From positions 1 to 60,669 of the forward strand of contig SZPM01000015.1 in the NCBI GenBank assembly GCA_030263715.1: 60,669 nucleotides of DNA, given 5' to 3'. Each line of letters starts with the position of its first letter. The first letter of the stretch is position 1. Positions 16,407 to 24,531 of this stretch are shown here, piece by piece. A program made the position numbers and the translations under genes. This DNA is from ATM1 sp003577165. GTDB taxonomy: Bacteria; Armatimonadota; Fimbriimonadia; Fimbriimonadales; ATM1. A model generated the notes under the pieces. The model had not been told where the DNA came from. It saw nothing but the letters and a program-made list of their open reading frames with translations, and ran no database searches.

Positions 16407-17393
16407 ATGGCAAAGACTTGGCACGAATGGGAGAAGCCGCTTCTGGACCTCGAAGAGGGAATCCAGAAACTTCGTGACCTCGTCCCGAAGGCCCCCCCCG
16501 ACAAGGCGGCTCAACTCGAAAAGCAGATCGAGGAATTCGAAAAGAAGCGCGACACCTTTTTGCGAGTCAAATACGGCCGACTCGGCCCGTGGGAGAGAAC
16601 GCTCGTCGCGAGAGCGGACAACCGACCGTACACGCTGGATTACGTTCGCGCGATCGTCACCGATTGGGTCGAGTTGCATGGGGATCGAAGATACGGCGAC
16701 GACAAGGCGATGATCGCCGGGCTTGGGAAGATCGATGGAATATCCTGCGTCATCGTCGGCCAACAGAAGGGTCGCGACCTCAAGCAGAGACAGTTTCGAA
16801 ACTTCGGCATGGCGAAGCCGGAAGGCTATCGAAAGGCGATTCGCATGTTCGAGATGGCGGATCGCTTCGGGCTGCCTGTCATTTCATTCATCGACACCCC
16901 CGCCGCCGACCCGGGAGTGGACAGCGAGTCGCGTGGGATCAGCGAAGCGATCGCAGCGGGGATGTCTTCGCTATTCGGGGTGGGCGTGCCGACGATCGCC
17001 GTGATCATCGGGGAGGGGGGAAGCGGAGGCGCCATCGGCATCGGCGCCTGCAACCGCGTGCTGATGCTTGAGAACTCGATCTATTCAGTGATCCCGCCGG
17101 AGGGCTGCGCGGCGATTTTGTGGCGTGAGCCGACCGCGGGAGACAAGGCCGCGTCCGCGCTCAAACTCACGGCGCAGCATGCGCTGGACCTCGGCCTCAT
17201 CGATGAGATCATCCCGGAGTCGTTCGGCGGCGCGCACCGCAACCCGGCCGAGACCGCGAAGAACGTCGAGGAGGCGGTCGTCCGGCACCTCCGGGAGTTG
17301 ATGGTCTACGACCGCGACACTCTGCGCACGGATCGCTACGCGAAGTTCCGGGCGATGGGCGTCTTCACGGCCGACGAGGCGTTTACGCTGTAA
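16407..17393 (+). CDS. accA: Acetyl-CoA carboxylase carboxyltransferase subunit alpha
   Basis: Alpha subunit partner of AccD, 328 residues. The N-terminal helical part WEKPLLDLEEGIQKLRDLV is followed by ARADNRPYTLDYVRAIVTDW, the RNFGMAKPEGYRKAIRMF segment, and the IIGEGGSGGAIGIG loop that shapes the active site. VIPPEGCAAILWRE near residue 230 is also conserved. It lies 9 nt after accD. A run of eight C (16492-16499) encodes its AlaProPro. The gene ends the plus-strand core-metabolism block; an accessory island begins about 260 nt further on. Confidence 0.97.
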   Translation: MAKTWHEWEKPLLDLEEGIQKLRDLVPKAPPDKAAQLEKQIEEFEKKRDTFLRVKYGRLGPWERTLVARADNRPYTLDYVRAIVTDWVELHGDRRYGDDKAMIAGLGKIDGISCVIVGQQKGRDLKQRQFRNFGMAKPEGYRKAIRMFEMADRFGLPVISFIDTPAADPGVDSESRGISEAIAAGMSSLFGVGVPTIAVIIGEGGSGGAIGIGACNRVLMLENSIYSVIPPEGCAAILWREPTAGDKAASALKLTAQHALDLGLIDEIIPESFGGAHRNPAETAKNVEEAVVRHLRELMVYDRDTLRTDRYAKFRAMGVFTADEAFTL

Positions 17394-17441
17394 GTCGAAG
17401 GAGATCGGGCATCCGGCGCTGACCGGGGATTGAGACCGGCG

Positions 17442-17469
17442 ATTGCTGACGCCCCTGATCGTTAGCAAT
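17442..17469. terminator. Inverted repeat after accA, possible terminator
   Basis: ATTGCTGACG (17442-17451) pairs with CGTTAGCAAT (17460-17469) across an 8-nt loop, giving a 10-bp stem with one G-T wobble. No U-tract follows, so intrinsic termination is uncertain. It sits at the border between accA and the DGQHR island. Confidence 0.35.
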
Positions 17470-17570
17470 GCCTGCGATGTCTCGCGGCAAGAATCGTGGT
17501 AGTCCCAATGAGTCCGGCAGTCACCCGCAACCGAAAACCGACCCCGATAGCCGGTCGGAGGATCACAAAA

Positions 17571-17645
17571 CAGGTAAAAATACCAGGTAAAAAGACGAAT
17601 TAATCGTGATAAGATCCCATTTCGGGATCTCAAAAGGCGATCCCA
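17571..17645 (+). promoter_or_regulatory. Operator-like direct and inverted repeats before the DGQHR gene
   Basis: CAGGTAAAAA occurs twice, at 17571-17580 and 17584-17593, a 13-nt period. It is followed by the inverted repeat AGATCCC (17612-17618) / GGGATCT (17624-17630). A further GATCCC at 17640-17645 can pair alternatively with GGGATC. The block is AT-rich compared with its surroundings and ends just before a strong ribosome site (AAAGGAGG, 17645-17652). This looks like an iteron-type operator plus a hairpin, probably for autoregulation; that is inference from layout. Confidence 0.45.
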
Positions 17646-17656
17646 AAGGAGGATCA

Positions 17657-18778
17657 ATGAAAATCAACGGGACAGTCTTTCGCCAGGCAGGTGTGCATCT
17701 CGCAGTGGGCTGCGTCAAGGCCTCCGAACTGGCAGATCTAGTCGAGCGTGGAATTTGGGCTCCAGATGTGTTTCGCGCGAGCCATCCGGAGGGGTACCAG
17801 CGAGAGCTCACGGAGGCGCGCGCCAGGGAATTTGCCAGGTTCGTAAGAATGAACGGTGTTTCGCCTCTCCCAATCCTACTCAACTTCCGTGAGGGTCGCG
17901 TCGCGGGTGATGACGGCACATTGGATCTGCCTGATTCCCGCGGATATATCGTGGATGGACAGCATCGTGCCCACGGGATTCGTCTTGCCGTTGCTGAAGA
18001 TCCATCAATCGGCGATTACGATGTTCCCATCGTCGTGATGTGTGAGCCCGATGCGTTTCAGGAAGCGCGACAGTTCGTCATCATAAACCGAACCCAAAAG
18101 GGAATCAATCCGAGTCTAGCTGAGGAGCACCTCTTGCAGTCAGCTAAGACGGAGGGAAGACGGGCGCTTCTTGATATGCAGCGCGTCGGAGTACTAAAGG
18201 CTGTGGTTCGTGGCGCAGAGTGGAAGACCAAGGCCATCGAGATAGCAAATTCGCTTAACGATGACGATACTTCGCCATGGTACGGCTTGATTCGCCAGCC
18301 AAATGAGCCTAAGGATGAGACAGTGATCAATAAGAAGTCGTTTACCGACTCGCTGGAACCTATTCTAAAAGACGTCTACTTTCAGGGCAAGGAGTCTCAC
18401 GTGATCGCGAGTGCGCTCCGCAACTACTGGAACGCCATAAACGATCTTTGTGATGAGGCCTTTCTCGACCCAGCCGGTCATGTGCTTCAGAAGACGACGG
18501 GCGTTTTCGTGCTGCACAAGGTCTTTCCTCGGATCGCAGAGTTCGCAACTGACGAATCCGGCCGCAGGGTGCTTACGAGGGACAACCTTCGTACGATTCT
18601 TGAGAAGCCGACCTTGCCAGGAGTCGGGCCGGTGATAGCGAGCCCCTTCTGGAGTTCAGGTGGCCACGCCGGCATGCGGGGCACGGGCAAGAAGGCGTTC
18701 GGCATACTGGCAATGGAGATCCTCGAGGCCATCGAGACTTCGATCTCTGGATCGAGGGGAGCGGAGCTACTGCTGTGA
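17657..18778 (+). CDS. DGQHR-domain protein (DndB-like family)
   Basis: Protein of 373 residues with the defining motif VDGQHRAHGIRLA near residue 99 and FVIINRTQKGINPSLAEE near residue 140, as in DGQHR-domain proteins related to DndB and its relatives. The start at 17657 is set by the near-perfect ribosome site AAAGGAGG 4 nt before the ATG, unusual in this window where many genes lack one. The stop overlaps the next gene by 4 nt (GTGA). No dnd modification genes are adjacent. The lower GC and location between core genes suggest horizontal acquisition. The biochemical function of stand-alone members is not known to me. Confidence 0.85.
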   Translation: MKINGTVFRQAGVHLAVGCVKASELADLVERGIWAPDVFRASHPEGYQRELTEARAREFARFVRMNGVSPLPILLNFREGRVAGDDGTLDLPDSRGYIVDGQHRAHGIRLAVAEDPSIGDYDVPIVVMCEPDAFQEARQFVIINRTQKGINPSLAEEHLLQSAKTEGRRALLDMQRVGVLKAVVRGAEWKTKAIEIANSLNDDDTSPWYGLIRQPNEPKDETVINKKSFTDSLEPILKDVYFQGKESHVIASALRNYWNAINDLCDEAFLDPAGHVLQKTTGVFVLHKVFPRIAEFATDESGRRVLTRDNLRTILEKPTLPGVGPVIASPFWSSGGHAGMRGTGKKAFGILAMEILEAIETSISGSRGAELLL

Positions 18779-19131
18779 AAGGACATGGCTTAGGCACTGT
18801 CGAATCGGCAACCCTGGGTATGGCAAGCGAACAAGGCTCACGGCCCCTGAATCCGAAGGAGTTCGTCCTCCGCGCAATTAAGACGCTCCGCGATCCATCG
18901 AAAAGCCGCGGAATTCACTCGGTTTATTCGGGATTCAACGAAGCGTTTCGCGAGTACTTCCCGACACTCGATCCAGTCGAAGTTACGAGTGAGCTTGCAG
19001 ACGCCGGTGACATCGAGATTCGCTACCGTAAAGGCGGCGTGATGCTCTATCTCCCAGGAGAGGCACCGGGTAGTTCGAAGGGTCAGGTCCACGACATCCT
19101 GCGGAGAATGGGATTGGACGAACGGACATAG
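18775..19131 (+). CDS. Small protein coupled to the DGQHR gene (probable winged-helix)
   Basis: Protein of 118 residues from a GTG that overlaps the upstream stop. The conserved-looking core is KEFVLRAIKTLRDPSKSRGI, then HSVYSGFNEAFREYFPTLDP, then VEVTSELADAGDIEIRYRKG, ending in GVMLYLPGEAP. Two helices followed by a beta hairpin with charged tips resemble a winged helix. I recognise no named family, and the DNA-binding role is inference. Because of the overlap, the two genes are almost certainly one functional unit. A 15-bp hairpin follows 18 nt after the stop. Confidence 0.7.
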   Translation: MKGHGLGTVESATLGMASEQGSRPLNPKEFVLRAIKTLRDPSKSRGIHSVYSGFNEAFREYFPTLDPVEVTSELADAGDIEIRYRKGGVMLYLPGEAPGSSKGQVHDILRRMGLDERT

Positions 19132-19149
19132 CTCAGTGTCCTCGATGGC

Positions 19150-19186
19150 CCGCGTGCTCCGCCCGAGAAGAGGGCGGAGCACGCGG
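19150..19186. terminator. Strong hairpin after the DGQHR operon
   Basis: A perfect 15-bp stem: 19150-19164 (CCGCGTGCTCCGCCC) pairs with 19172-19186, with a 7-nt loop GAGAAGA. It separates the plus-strand island from the converging S9 peptidase gene and could act on both strands. No T-tract follows, so a Rho-independent role is not certain. Confidence 0.6.
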
Positions 19187-19231
19187 TGTACCGAGATCGC
19201 GGCCAGTGGCGGAGGTCATTGTCTGATCGCT

Positions 19232-21526
19232 TCAAGCCGCGTCACATGGGGATTGTTGTGATAGACCTGTTGCCTCGTTCCAGTTCGGGGGTTCGACGCC
19301 GTGAAGCCAGCGGACGAAGAAGTCCCGGCGTTTGCGCTCGCCGAACGCCCCCCCGCTCGTGTGTCCCTGCCCAGGCAGAACGACGAACTCGAACTCCTTG
19401 TTCGCCTTGATCAGAGCGTCCACAAGTCGGAACGTGGACTCGGGCGGAACGTTCGTGTCCAACTCGCCCACCATCAACAGGAGCCGGCCCTGCAGTTTCG
19501 CCGCGTTCGTGATGTTCGACTGCGCCTCGTAGTGGGGGCCGACCGGATAGCCCATCCACTGCTCGTTCCACCAGTACTTGTCCATTCGGTTGTCATGGCA
19601 TCCGCACGACGACACGGCGACCTTGTAGAACTCGGGATGGAATAGAAGCGCGCCCGTCGAACTTTGCCCCCCCGCGCTGGTGCCGTACACGCCCACGCGT
19701 TCGATGTCCATGTAGTCGTACTTTTGAGCAAGGGCCTTCATCCATAGAATGCGGTCTGGGAATCCAGCGTCCGCGAGGTTCTTCCAGCAGACGTCATGAA
19801 ACTTCTTGCCGCGGTTGCGAGTGCCCATTCCGTCGCACTGCACGACGATAAAGCCGAGTTCCGCGAGCCGCTGCATCCCCTGGAGCGGGCTGAACGACTT
19901 GGGAGTGAAGGAATCCTGCGGGCCCGCATACAGGTTTTCGATGATCGGATACTTCTTCGTCGGGTCGAAGTTCGAGGGCCGCACGACAATCCCCCAGATG
20001 TCCGTCACTCCGTCTCGGCCCTTTGCGACGAACGGCTCCGGCATTGGGATGCCCAGTTTCTTCCAGTCGCTCAAGTCCGCCTCTTCGAGAGTCATCAACT
20101 TCGAGCCGTCGCGAGTTCGGCGCAGTTCGTGCATGGGCGAAGAGTCGACTCGCGAATAGGTGTCCACGTAGTACGCCCTGTTCGGCGAGAACTGGACCCG
20201 GTGCGTTCCGTGGCCGTCCGTCAGCCGCGTCAAGCCCTTGCCGTCGAGCCCCACGGTGAGGAAGTGAATGAAATAGGGGTCCTCGCCTTCTCTCGTGCAG
20301 TTCGCGCTGAAGCAGATCCTGCCTGCGCTCTCGTCCACCCACTCGATTCCGCGCACGACCCAGCCCATAGGAGTGATGGCGTTCTTCACGGCACCGTTCG
20401 AAGCGTCGATTCGATAGAGACGCCCCCACCCGTCGCGTTCGGATCGCCAAATCATCTCGCCGGACGAAGGCAGGTATCGGAGGATTTGCGCGGTCGTGTC
20501 TACAAACGTCTCCGAGCGTTCGTCGATCGCAACGCGCGACTTACCGCTCTCCAGATCGATCGCGACGACTTTGACCTGCTGGTATCCGCGGACGACGTAG
20601 TCGAAGAAGGCCGTCTTGCCGTCTCGACTCCACACGAGGTCGGGCGGGCCGATGAACGGCTGCCCGCCGAGAATGACCGGCTCCAGGTCGCTCTTGACTT
20701 CCGCTTTCGTCTCGACGTCGATGACGAACGCCTCGAACGTGTCCAACTTGTCGCCCGGCAGGTCGTAAAGGCGTCTCTGAAGCGTCGCTCGTCCGCCGTT
20801 CGGCGGGGATGACTGAATCAGAAAAACTTCGCGGCGATCTCCTGGTGTGCATCGGAAACAGAAAAGCCGCTTCGAATCCGGCGACCAGATCGCAAACTGC
20901 ATCGAGTCTGTTTGCGACTCGTAGTGCGTCGCGCCGTCTCTCGTTTTGATTTGAAGCCTGCCCTCCGCGATCACGGCGACATGCTTGCCGTCGGGAGATT
21001 CGTTCGCGCGCTGTCCCCCCCTCTGACCTCGACCCGTGCCTGGCGCCGGTCGGCTCACGTCTCCATTTCGAGTGAGTTCGTAAGTGGTGAGATTGCACGT
21101 CCATCGGGCGTTCGCAAACTCGAAGTCGATTGCCTTCAGGTCTTGCGAGAACACGAGACCCTCGAGGGCGAGTTTGGCTGCGTCTACAGTTGTGCCGGTC
21201 GCAGTGCTCAGTCCGTCGGCCAGCCTCCTGGAATCGAATGCGGGCTTTTTGGTCGCGTTCTGCGGATCGATCAGCCAGTATTCAGTGCGATCTTCAGCCA
21301 GCCGATTGACATACCAGAACAGTCCTTCGCCGCCGATCCAATTCGGCGTGACCTGCAGCTTGTAGGCTGCCCGGGCGGCGATGCCGATCTGCTCGGCGCG
21401 CTGGTAGGATGCCGCGATCTGCTCCCGCGTGGGCCTGTAGGCGTCGTTCGCGTGCGCCGCGCTGCCCGCAATGACGAGCAGCAGAATGGCTGCGACCGAG
21501 TTCGGCCGGGGGCGAAGTGTCAACAT
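19232..21526 (-). CDS. Exported S9 family peptidase (dipeptidyl peptidase IV-like)
   Basis: Serine peptidase of 764 residues with a signal peptide (MLTLRPRPNSVAAILLLVIA, cut near AHA). The N-terminal beta-propeller DPPIV_N region covers roughly residues 60-500. The alpha/beta hydrolase domain follows, with nucleophile Ser near 616 in YGTSAGGQSS, Asp near 689 in GELDTNVPPES and His near 722 in PGQGHTSGG. It probably trims proline-containing peptides in the periplasm. The ATG at 21526 has a TTGGCA/TATTCT promoter just before it, so the message appears leaderless. Confidence 0.93.
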   Translation of the reverse strand: MLTLRPRPNSVAAILLLVIAGSAAHANDAYRPTREQIAASYQRAEQIGIAARAAYKLQVTPNWIGGEGLFWYVNRLAEDRTEYWLIDPQNATKKPAFDSRRLADGLSTATGTTVDAAKLALEGLVFSQDLKAIDFEFANARWTCNLTTYELTRNGDVSRPAPGTGRGQRGGQRANESPDGKHVAVIAEGRLQIKTRDGATHYESQTDSMQFAIWSPDSKRLFCFRCTPGDRREVFLIQSSPPNGGRATLQRRLYDLPGDKLDTFEAFVIDVETKAEVKSDLEPVILGGQPFIGPPDLVWSRDGKTAFFDYVVRGYQQVKVVAIDLESGKSRVAIDERSETFVDTTAQILRYLPSSGEMIWRSERDGWGRLYRIDASNGAVKNAITPMGWVVRGIEWVDESAGRICFSANCTREGEDPYFIHFLTVGLDGKGLTRLTDGHGTHRVQFSPNRAYYVDTYSRVDSSPMHELRRTRDGSKLMTLEEADLSDWKKLGIPMPEPFVAKGRDGVTDIWGIVVRPSNFDPTKKYPIIENLYAGPQDSFTPKSFSPLQGMQRLAELGFIVVQCDGMGTRNRGKKFHDVCWKNLADAGFPDRILWMKALAQKYDYMDIERVGVYGTSAGGQSSTGALLFHPEFYKVAVSSCGCHDNRMDKYWWNEQWMGYPVGPHYEAQSNITNAAKLQGRLLLMVGELDTNVPPESTFRLVDALIKANKEFEFVVLPGQGHTSGGAFGERKRRDFFVRWLHGVEPPNWNEATGLSQQSPCDAA

Positions 21527-21532
21527 GGAGCG

Positions 21533-21562
21533 AGAATACCGAGTTTGCGATTGCAGTGCCAA
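21533..21562 (-). promoter_or_regulatory. Promoter for the S9 peptidase, leaderless type
   Basis: On the minus strand TTGGCA (21562-21557) and TATTCT (21538-21533) are spaced 18 nt apart, and the -10 box ends 6 nt before the ATG at 21526. This is the clearest -35/-10 pair among the leaderless-looking starts of this window. Confidence 0.55.
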
Positions 21563-21603
21563 TTCGTCACTGGGATCGCCTCAGTAACAATGCGTTCTTT
21601 TGT

Positions 21604-22059
21604 ATGAGAGTAAATCCGAACGTCAGATTGCTGAAGCGAGGCGCGGCATTCACCTCGTGGGTCCGTTGGGAGGAGCGGGAGCGAATGCCCTGCGTCGACC
21701 AGCCAGGGGTGTACTTGCTCGCGCACTTTTCAAAACGGCCGACAGGGACTGCAAGGGCTACTTTGAAGGAGATCATCTACATCGGCAAGACTTCGAGAAC
21801 ATTCAGGAAGCGGTGGAACGAGTTCAATAGGTCCGCGAGTCACATCGGTCCCGAGGAACGCAGAGGACACAGTGCCGGGCGAAGGTACTGGAGAGTTCAC
21901 TGCGGCAAGATCCAAAACCTCTGGGTTGCCGCGTGCGTGACCTCGAAGCATGAGGCAGCCGTGCTGGAGAAGGAACTAATCTCCGCCTTCGCCAGCCAGT
22001 GGGGCAGACCACCTGAATTCAATTGGTTTCGCAAGAGTGCGGAGAAGAGTCGTGCGTGA
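21604..22059 (+). CDS. GIY-YIG nuclease-domain protein
   Basis: Protein of 151 residues with the GIY-YIG core: PGVYLLAHF near residue 34, EIIYIGKTSRTFRKRWNEF near residue 57, the catalytic Arg in that helix, and a downstream Glu in EAAVLEKELISAF. The N-terminal SWVRWEERE segment is usual for this stand-alone family. The ATG at 21604 is chosen because it keeps that segment; an ATG at 21685 with GGAG upstream would remove it. The function may be DNA repair or mobile-element related; this is not resolved. Its stop abuts the stop of the convergent sialidase-like gene. Confidence 0.75.
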   Translation: MRVNPNVRLLKRGAAFTSWVRWEERERMPCVDQPGVYLLAHFSKRPTGTARATLKEIIYIGKTSRTFRKRWNEFNRSASHIGPEERRGHSAGRRYWRVHCGKIQNLWVAACVTSKHEAAVLEKELISAFASQWGRPPEFNWFRKSAEKSRA

Positions 22060-23190
22060 CTATCTGCGTTGGCATTCGCCCGCCCTGGCGTCGAGTTCCT
22101 CCAGCCGAAGGCGGATAGCGAGGATGTATGGCTCCTCGCCTTCGGTCCAGTGGCCGTAGGACGTCAGCACGAGCGTTCCGTCGGCCAGCGTCTCCACGCC
22201 GGAGTATCCGCAGTCCCAGGAGTTCAGGTTGTCCTTGAGCCGAACGCGGTATTGCCCTCGTCGGCCCTGTTCCAGGTCCTGCCAGGTTCCGACCCACGCG
22301 ACCCAGTCTCCCTTCCACGCCCCCCCCTCCGGCGGCATGTCGCGAAAACTCACGACAAGGCGTCCATCTTTCGCATACTTCGCGATGTGCCGATCGCCCG
22401 TGAGTTCCAGGGGCAGGGCGCGCGGCTGTGACCACGTCTTTCCTTCGTCGTCTGAGAACATGACGTGCGAGTTGCGCTTGCGAGAATTCTCACGCAACAG
22501 GATCGCCAACCGACGGCCGTCCGGCGATCGAATCGCTCCGGGCTCGCACAAGTGCAGGTCGGAAGACGCGTACACGGGTTCCGGGAAACTCCAAGTGAGT
22601 CCGCCATCTTTCGATAACGTCTTATAGAGGGTGAACACGCCGGTCGCCTGCGGCCTTGACAAGAAGAAGCGGCCGTCGTCATGGAACATCGCCAAGTAGT
22701 CGCCGCTGCGCAAGCGCTCGACGAATCCCATGACGACGATTCCTCCCCATTCTCCAGCGGGCTTGAGTTCTCCCCATGTCGCGCCATCGTCTTCGCTAAT
22801 GCTGAATCGAGCGGGGAACAACCCGGACCACACGATGAGCCTGCGACGTCCCGTCTTCGGATCTACGACGCGATGGATCGTTGGCGTCTCGAGGCTCGTT
22901 TCCCAACTCTTGGGAGTGGGGAGCCGGCGACTCCAAGTCCTTCCACCGTCTACGCTCTTCTTGTAGAGAATGCGCCCTTTCCCGTGTCCTTCTGGATACA
23001 CGACCAGGATCGTCTTTCCGTCTTCGAGGAGAACCGTCGAAGGATGGCCCAGGTATTGGCCTGGCGCTTTGTCCACGACGACCTGCCGCTCGACTTCCGC
23101 AGAAAGGTCGAGAGAGATCGGAGTCTGCTGCGCCTGCATTCCGAACAACGTGAGGAACATTCTCATCGAGGATACCGACCTTCGGCGCAT
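22060..23190 (-). CDS. Exported sialidase-like (BNR/Asp-box) protein
   Basis: Protein of about 376 residues with an N-terminal export signal (MRRRSVSSMRMFLTLFGMQA). At least four Asp-box motifs occur: SVDGGRTWSR, SEDDGATWGE, SKDGGLTWSF and SDDEGKTWSQ, the hallmark of six-bladed sialidase propellers (GH33-like). The catalytic residues of true sialidases cannot be confirmed by eye, so the substrate is open. The frame is open further upstream but runs into the HTH gene; the ATG at 23190 (or 23166) is the plausible start. Confidence 0.8.
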   Translation of the reverse strand: MRRRSVSSMRMFLTLFGMQAQQTPISLDLSAEVERQVVVDKAPGQYLGHPSTVLLEDGKTILVVYPEGHGKGRILYKKSVDGGRTWSRRLPTPKSWETSLETPTIHRVVDPKTGRRRLIVWSGLFPARFSISEDDGATWGELKPAGEWGGIVVMGFVERLRSGDYLAMFHDDGRFFLSRPQATGVFTLYKTLSKDGGLTWSFPEPVYASSDLHLCEPGAIRSPDGRRLAILLRENSRKRNSHVMFSDDEGKTWSQPRALPLELTGDRHIAKYAKDGRLVVSFRDMPPEGGAWKGDWVAWVGTWQDLEQGRRGQYRVRLKDNLNSWDCGYSGVETLADGTLVLTSYGHWTEGEEPYILAIRLRLEELDARAGECQRR

Positions 23191-23255
23191 CGCAATGAAA
23201 TCCGTGCGACGGCGCAATTCGCGAAGTGAGTGACTTGCGCGCCGCCGAAGCGGAG

Positions 23256-23735
23256 TCAACTGCGTCGTCGCGCGACGCGCCGTGGCGAGAAGCGATACAC
23301 CTCCTCGTGATACACGGCTTCCAGGCCGCGGAACGGACTGTCGCGAAGCACGCGACGGATTTTCCTCGCGGCCTGTGCGAACGCCTGATGAGCGGCTTGC
23401 TTGGAGTGGCCCAGCCGGCGCGCGATCTCGGGCCAGGTCTCTCCCGAAGCCCTCGCGCAGAACACCTCGCCCTGATGCCGCGTGAGCCCGGCGAGGCCGG
23501 CTGCTCGCCATATTGCGCGCACGAGGATCGCCAGGGACTCCTCGGTCGGTCTCGGGCTCTGGAGCCCGTCACCGGCCCGTTTGCGTGCGCTCGCGGTCCT
23601 GCGCGCCTTCCGGGCAAGGCATGCCTCGCTGTAGGCTGGCGCGGATCGATCCCTTCCCGAGCCGACCAGAAGCCGGTCGGCGATGGCTTCCAGGCTCTTG
23701 AAGCGTCTTCGTTTTGTACTCAGAATAGCAGCCAT
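23256..23735 (-). CDS. Helix-turn-helix protein resembling sigma factor region 4
   Basis: Protein of about 159 residues. The C-terminal half carries a sigma-4/LuxR-like HTH: LTRHQGEVFCARASGETW, then PEIARRLGHSKQAAHQAF, then AARKIRRVL. No region 2 is present, so it is a DNA-binding regulator rather than a full sigma factor. The N-terminal half is basic (LSTKRRRFKSLEAIADRLL and KARRTASARKRAG). The start is taken as the ATG at 23735; a TTG at 23774 would add 13 residues. An inverted repeat straddles this ATG. The sialidase-like gene lies downstream on the same strand and may be its target. Confidence 0.65.
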   Translation of the reverse strand: MAAILSTKRRRFKSLEAIADRLLVGSGRDRSAPAYSEACLARKARRTASARKRAGDGLQSPRPTEESLAILVRAIWRAAGLAGLTRHQGEVFCARASGETWPEIARRLGHSKQAAHQAFAQAARKIRRVLRDSPFRGLEAVYHEEVYRFSPRRVARRRS

Positions 23736-23750
23736 ATGTCTACTATTCTG
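23721..23750. promoter_or_regulatory. Inverted repeat over the start of the HTH gene
   Basis: CAGAATAG (23721-23728) and CTATTCTG (23743-23750) are perfect inverted 8-mers 14 nt apart, with the HTH gene's ATG between them. Arm length and one-turn-plus spacing fit a dimeric regulator operator, probably autoregulatory. If translation starts at the upstream TTG the repeat would be coding, which lowers confidence. Confidence 0.4.
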
Positions 23751-23838
23751 GGACCAGATTCCGGTGGCGGTCAACGTGCCTGGCCGAGATTCTCTTAGGG
23801 AAATTGGATCATCTGAGGGCAGCCCATCCTGCTCGGGC

Positions 23839-23844
23839 TACACT
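23839..23844 (+). promoter_or_regulatory. Candidate -10 element for leaderless DUF1080 gene
   Basis: TACACT ends 6 nt before the ATG at 23851, with no Shine-Dalgarno sequence in between. Confidence 0.35.
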
Positions 23845-23850
23845 TTCTTC

Positions 23851-24519
23851 ATGAGCCCGATTCTCGTCGCGTCCCTGCTGGCTGCGGCTTCCGCCGTCCC
23901 CTCGATGGAGGTGATTCCCCTGTTCAATGGGAGGGACCTTTCCGGGTGGCACATGGACGTCCCGGAGCTCGACCGGAATCCCAGCGGACCGAAGCCGTTC
24001 GTCGTTCGTGATGGGCTGCTCGTCAGCATCGGCACGCCGGGTGGCCATCTGGTCACTGACCGGGCGTTCACAAACTACCGGCTCGTCGTGGAGTACAGGT
24101 TCTCGAAACAGCCGGGCAATTGCGGAGTGCTCGTCCACTGCTCGCAGCCTCGCGCTTTGTATGGGATGTTTCCGAAGTCGATCGAAGTCCAGATGCAAAG
24201 CGGACATGCCGGGGACTTCTGGTGCATCGGTGAGGACATCTGGGTTCCCGACATGGAGAAGCGTCGTGGGCCGAAAGAGAACTGGGGAGTAGACGGAAAC
24301 AAGGCTCGTCGCATCGCGAATCTCACCGACGATTCGGAAAAGCCCGTCGGTCAGTGGAATGTGATGGTGATCGAGTGCTTCGATGACAAGGTGACGGTGT
24401 GGGTGAACGGCGATCTCGTCAACGCGGGAAGCAAGGCGACCGCGCGCACCGGCCAGATCGCTCTGCAGGCCGAGGGTTCCGAAGTCGAGTTTAGGAAACT
24501 AGTTCTCGTACGATACTAA
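23851..24519 (+). CDS. Exported DUF1080 (3-keto-disaccharide hydrolase) domain protein
   Basis: Protein of 222 residues with a short signal peptide (MSPILVASLLAAASAVPS). The family hallmark FNGRDLSGWH occurs near residue 29, followed by the jelly-roll features TNYRLVVEYRFSKQPGNCGV, a SIEVQMQSG segment, WNVMVIECFDDKVTVWVNG and IALQAEGSEVEFRKLVL at the end. DUF1080 proteins include enzymes acting on oxidised (3-keto) sugars; the actual substrate is unknown. It is convergent with the DUF4139 gene, with 12 nt between the two ends. Confidence 0.88.
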   Translation: MSPILVASLLAAASAVPSMEVIPLFNGRDLSGWHMDVPELDRNPSGPKPFVVRDGLLVSIGTPGGHLVTDRAFTNYRLVVEYRFSKQPGNCGVLVHCSQPRALYGMFPKSIEVQMQSGHAGDFWCIGEDIWVPDMEKRRGPKENWGVDGNKARRIANLTDDSEKPVGQWNVMVIECFDDKVTVWVNGDLVNAGSKATARTGQIALQAEGSEVEFRKLVLVRY

Positions 24520-24531
24520 TCGCTGTTCGGT

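Noticed and set aside
21604..22059. GIY-YIG protein as part of the DGQHR island
   Set aside because: A complete S9 peptidase gene lies between them on the other strand and nothing links their regulation.
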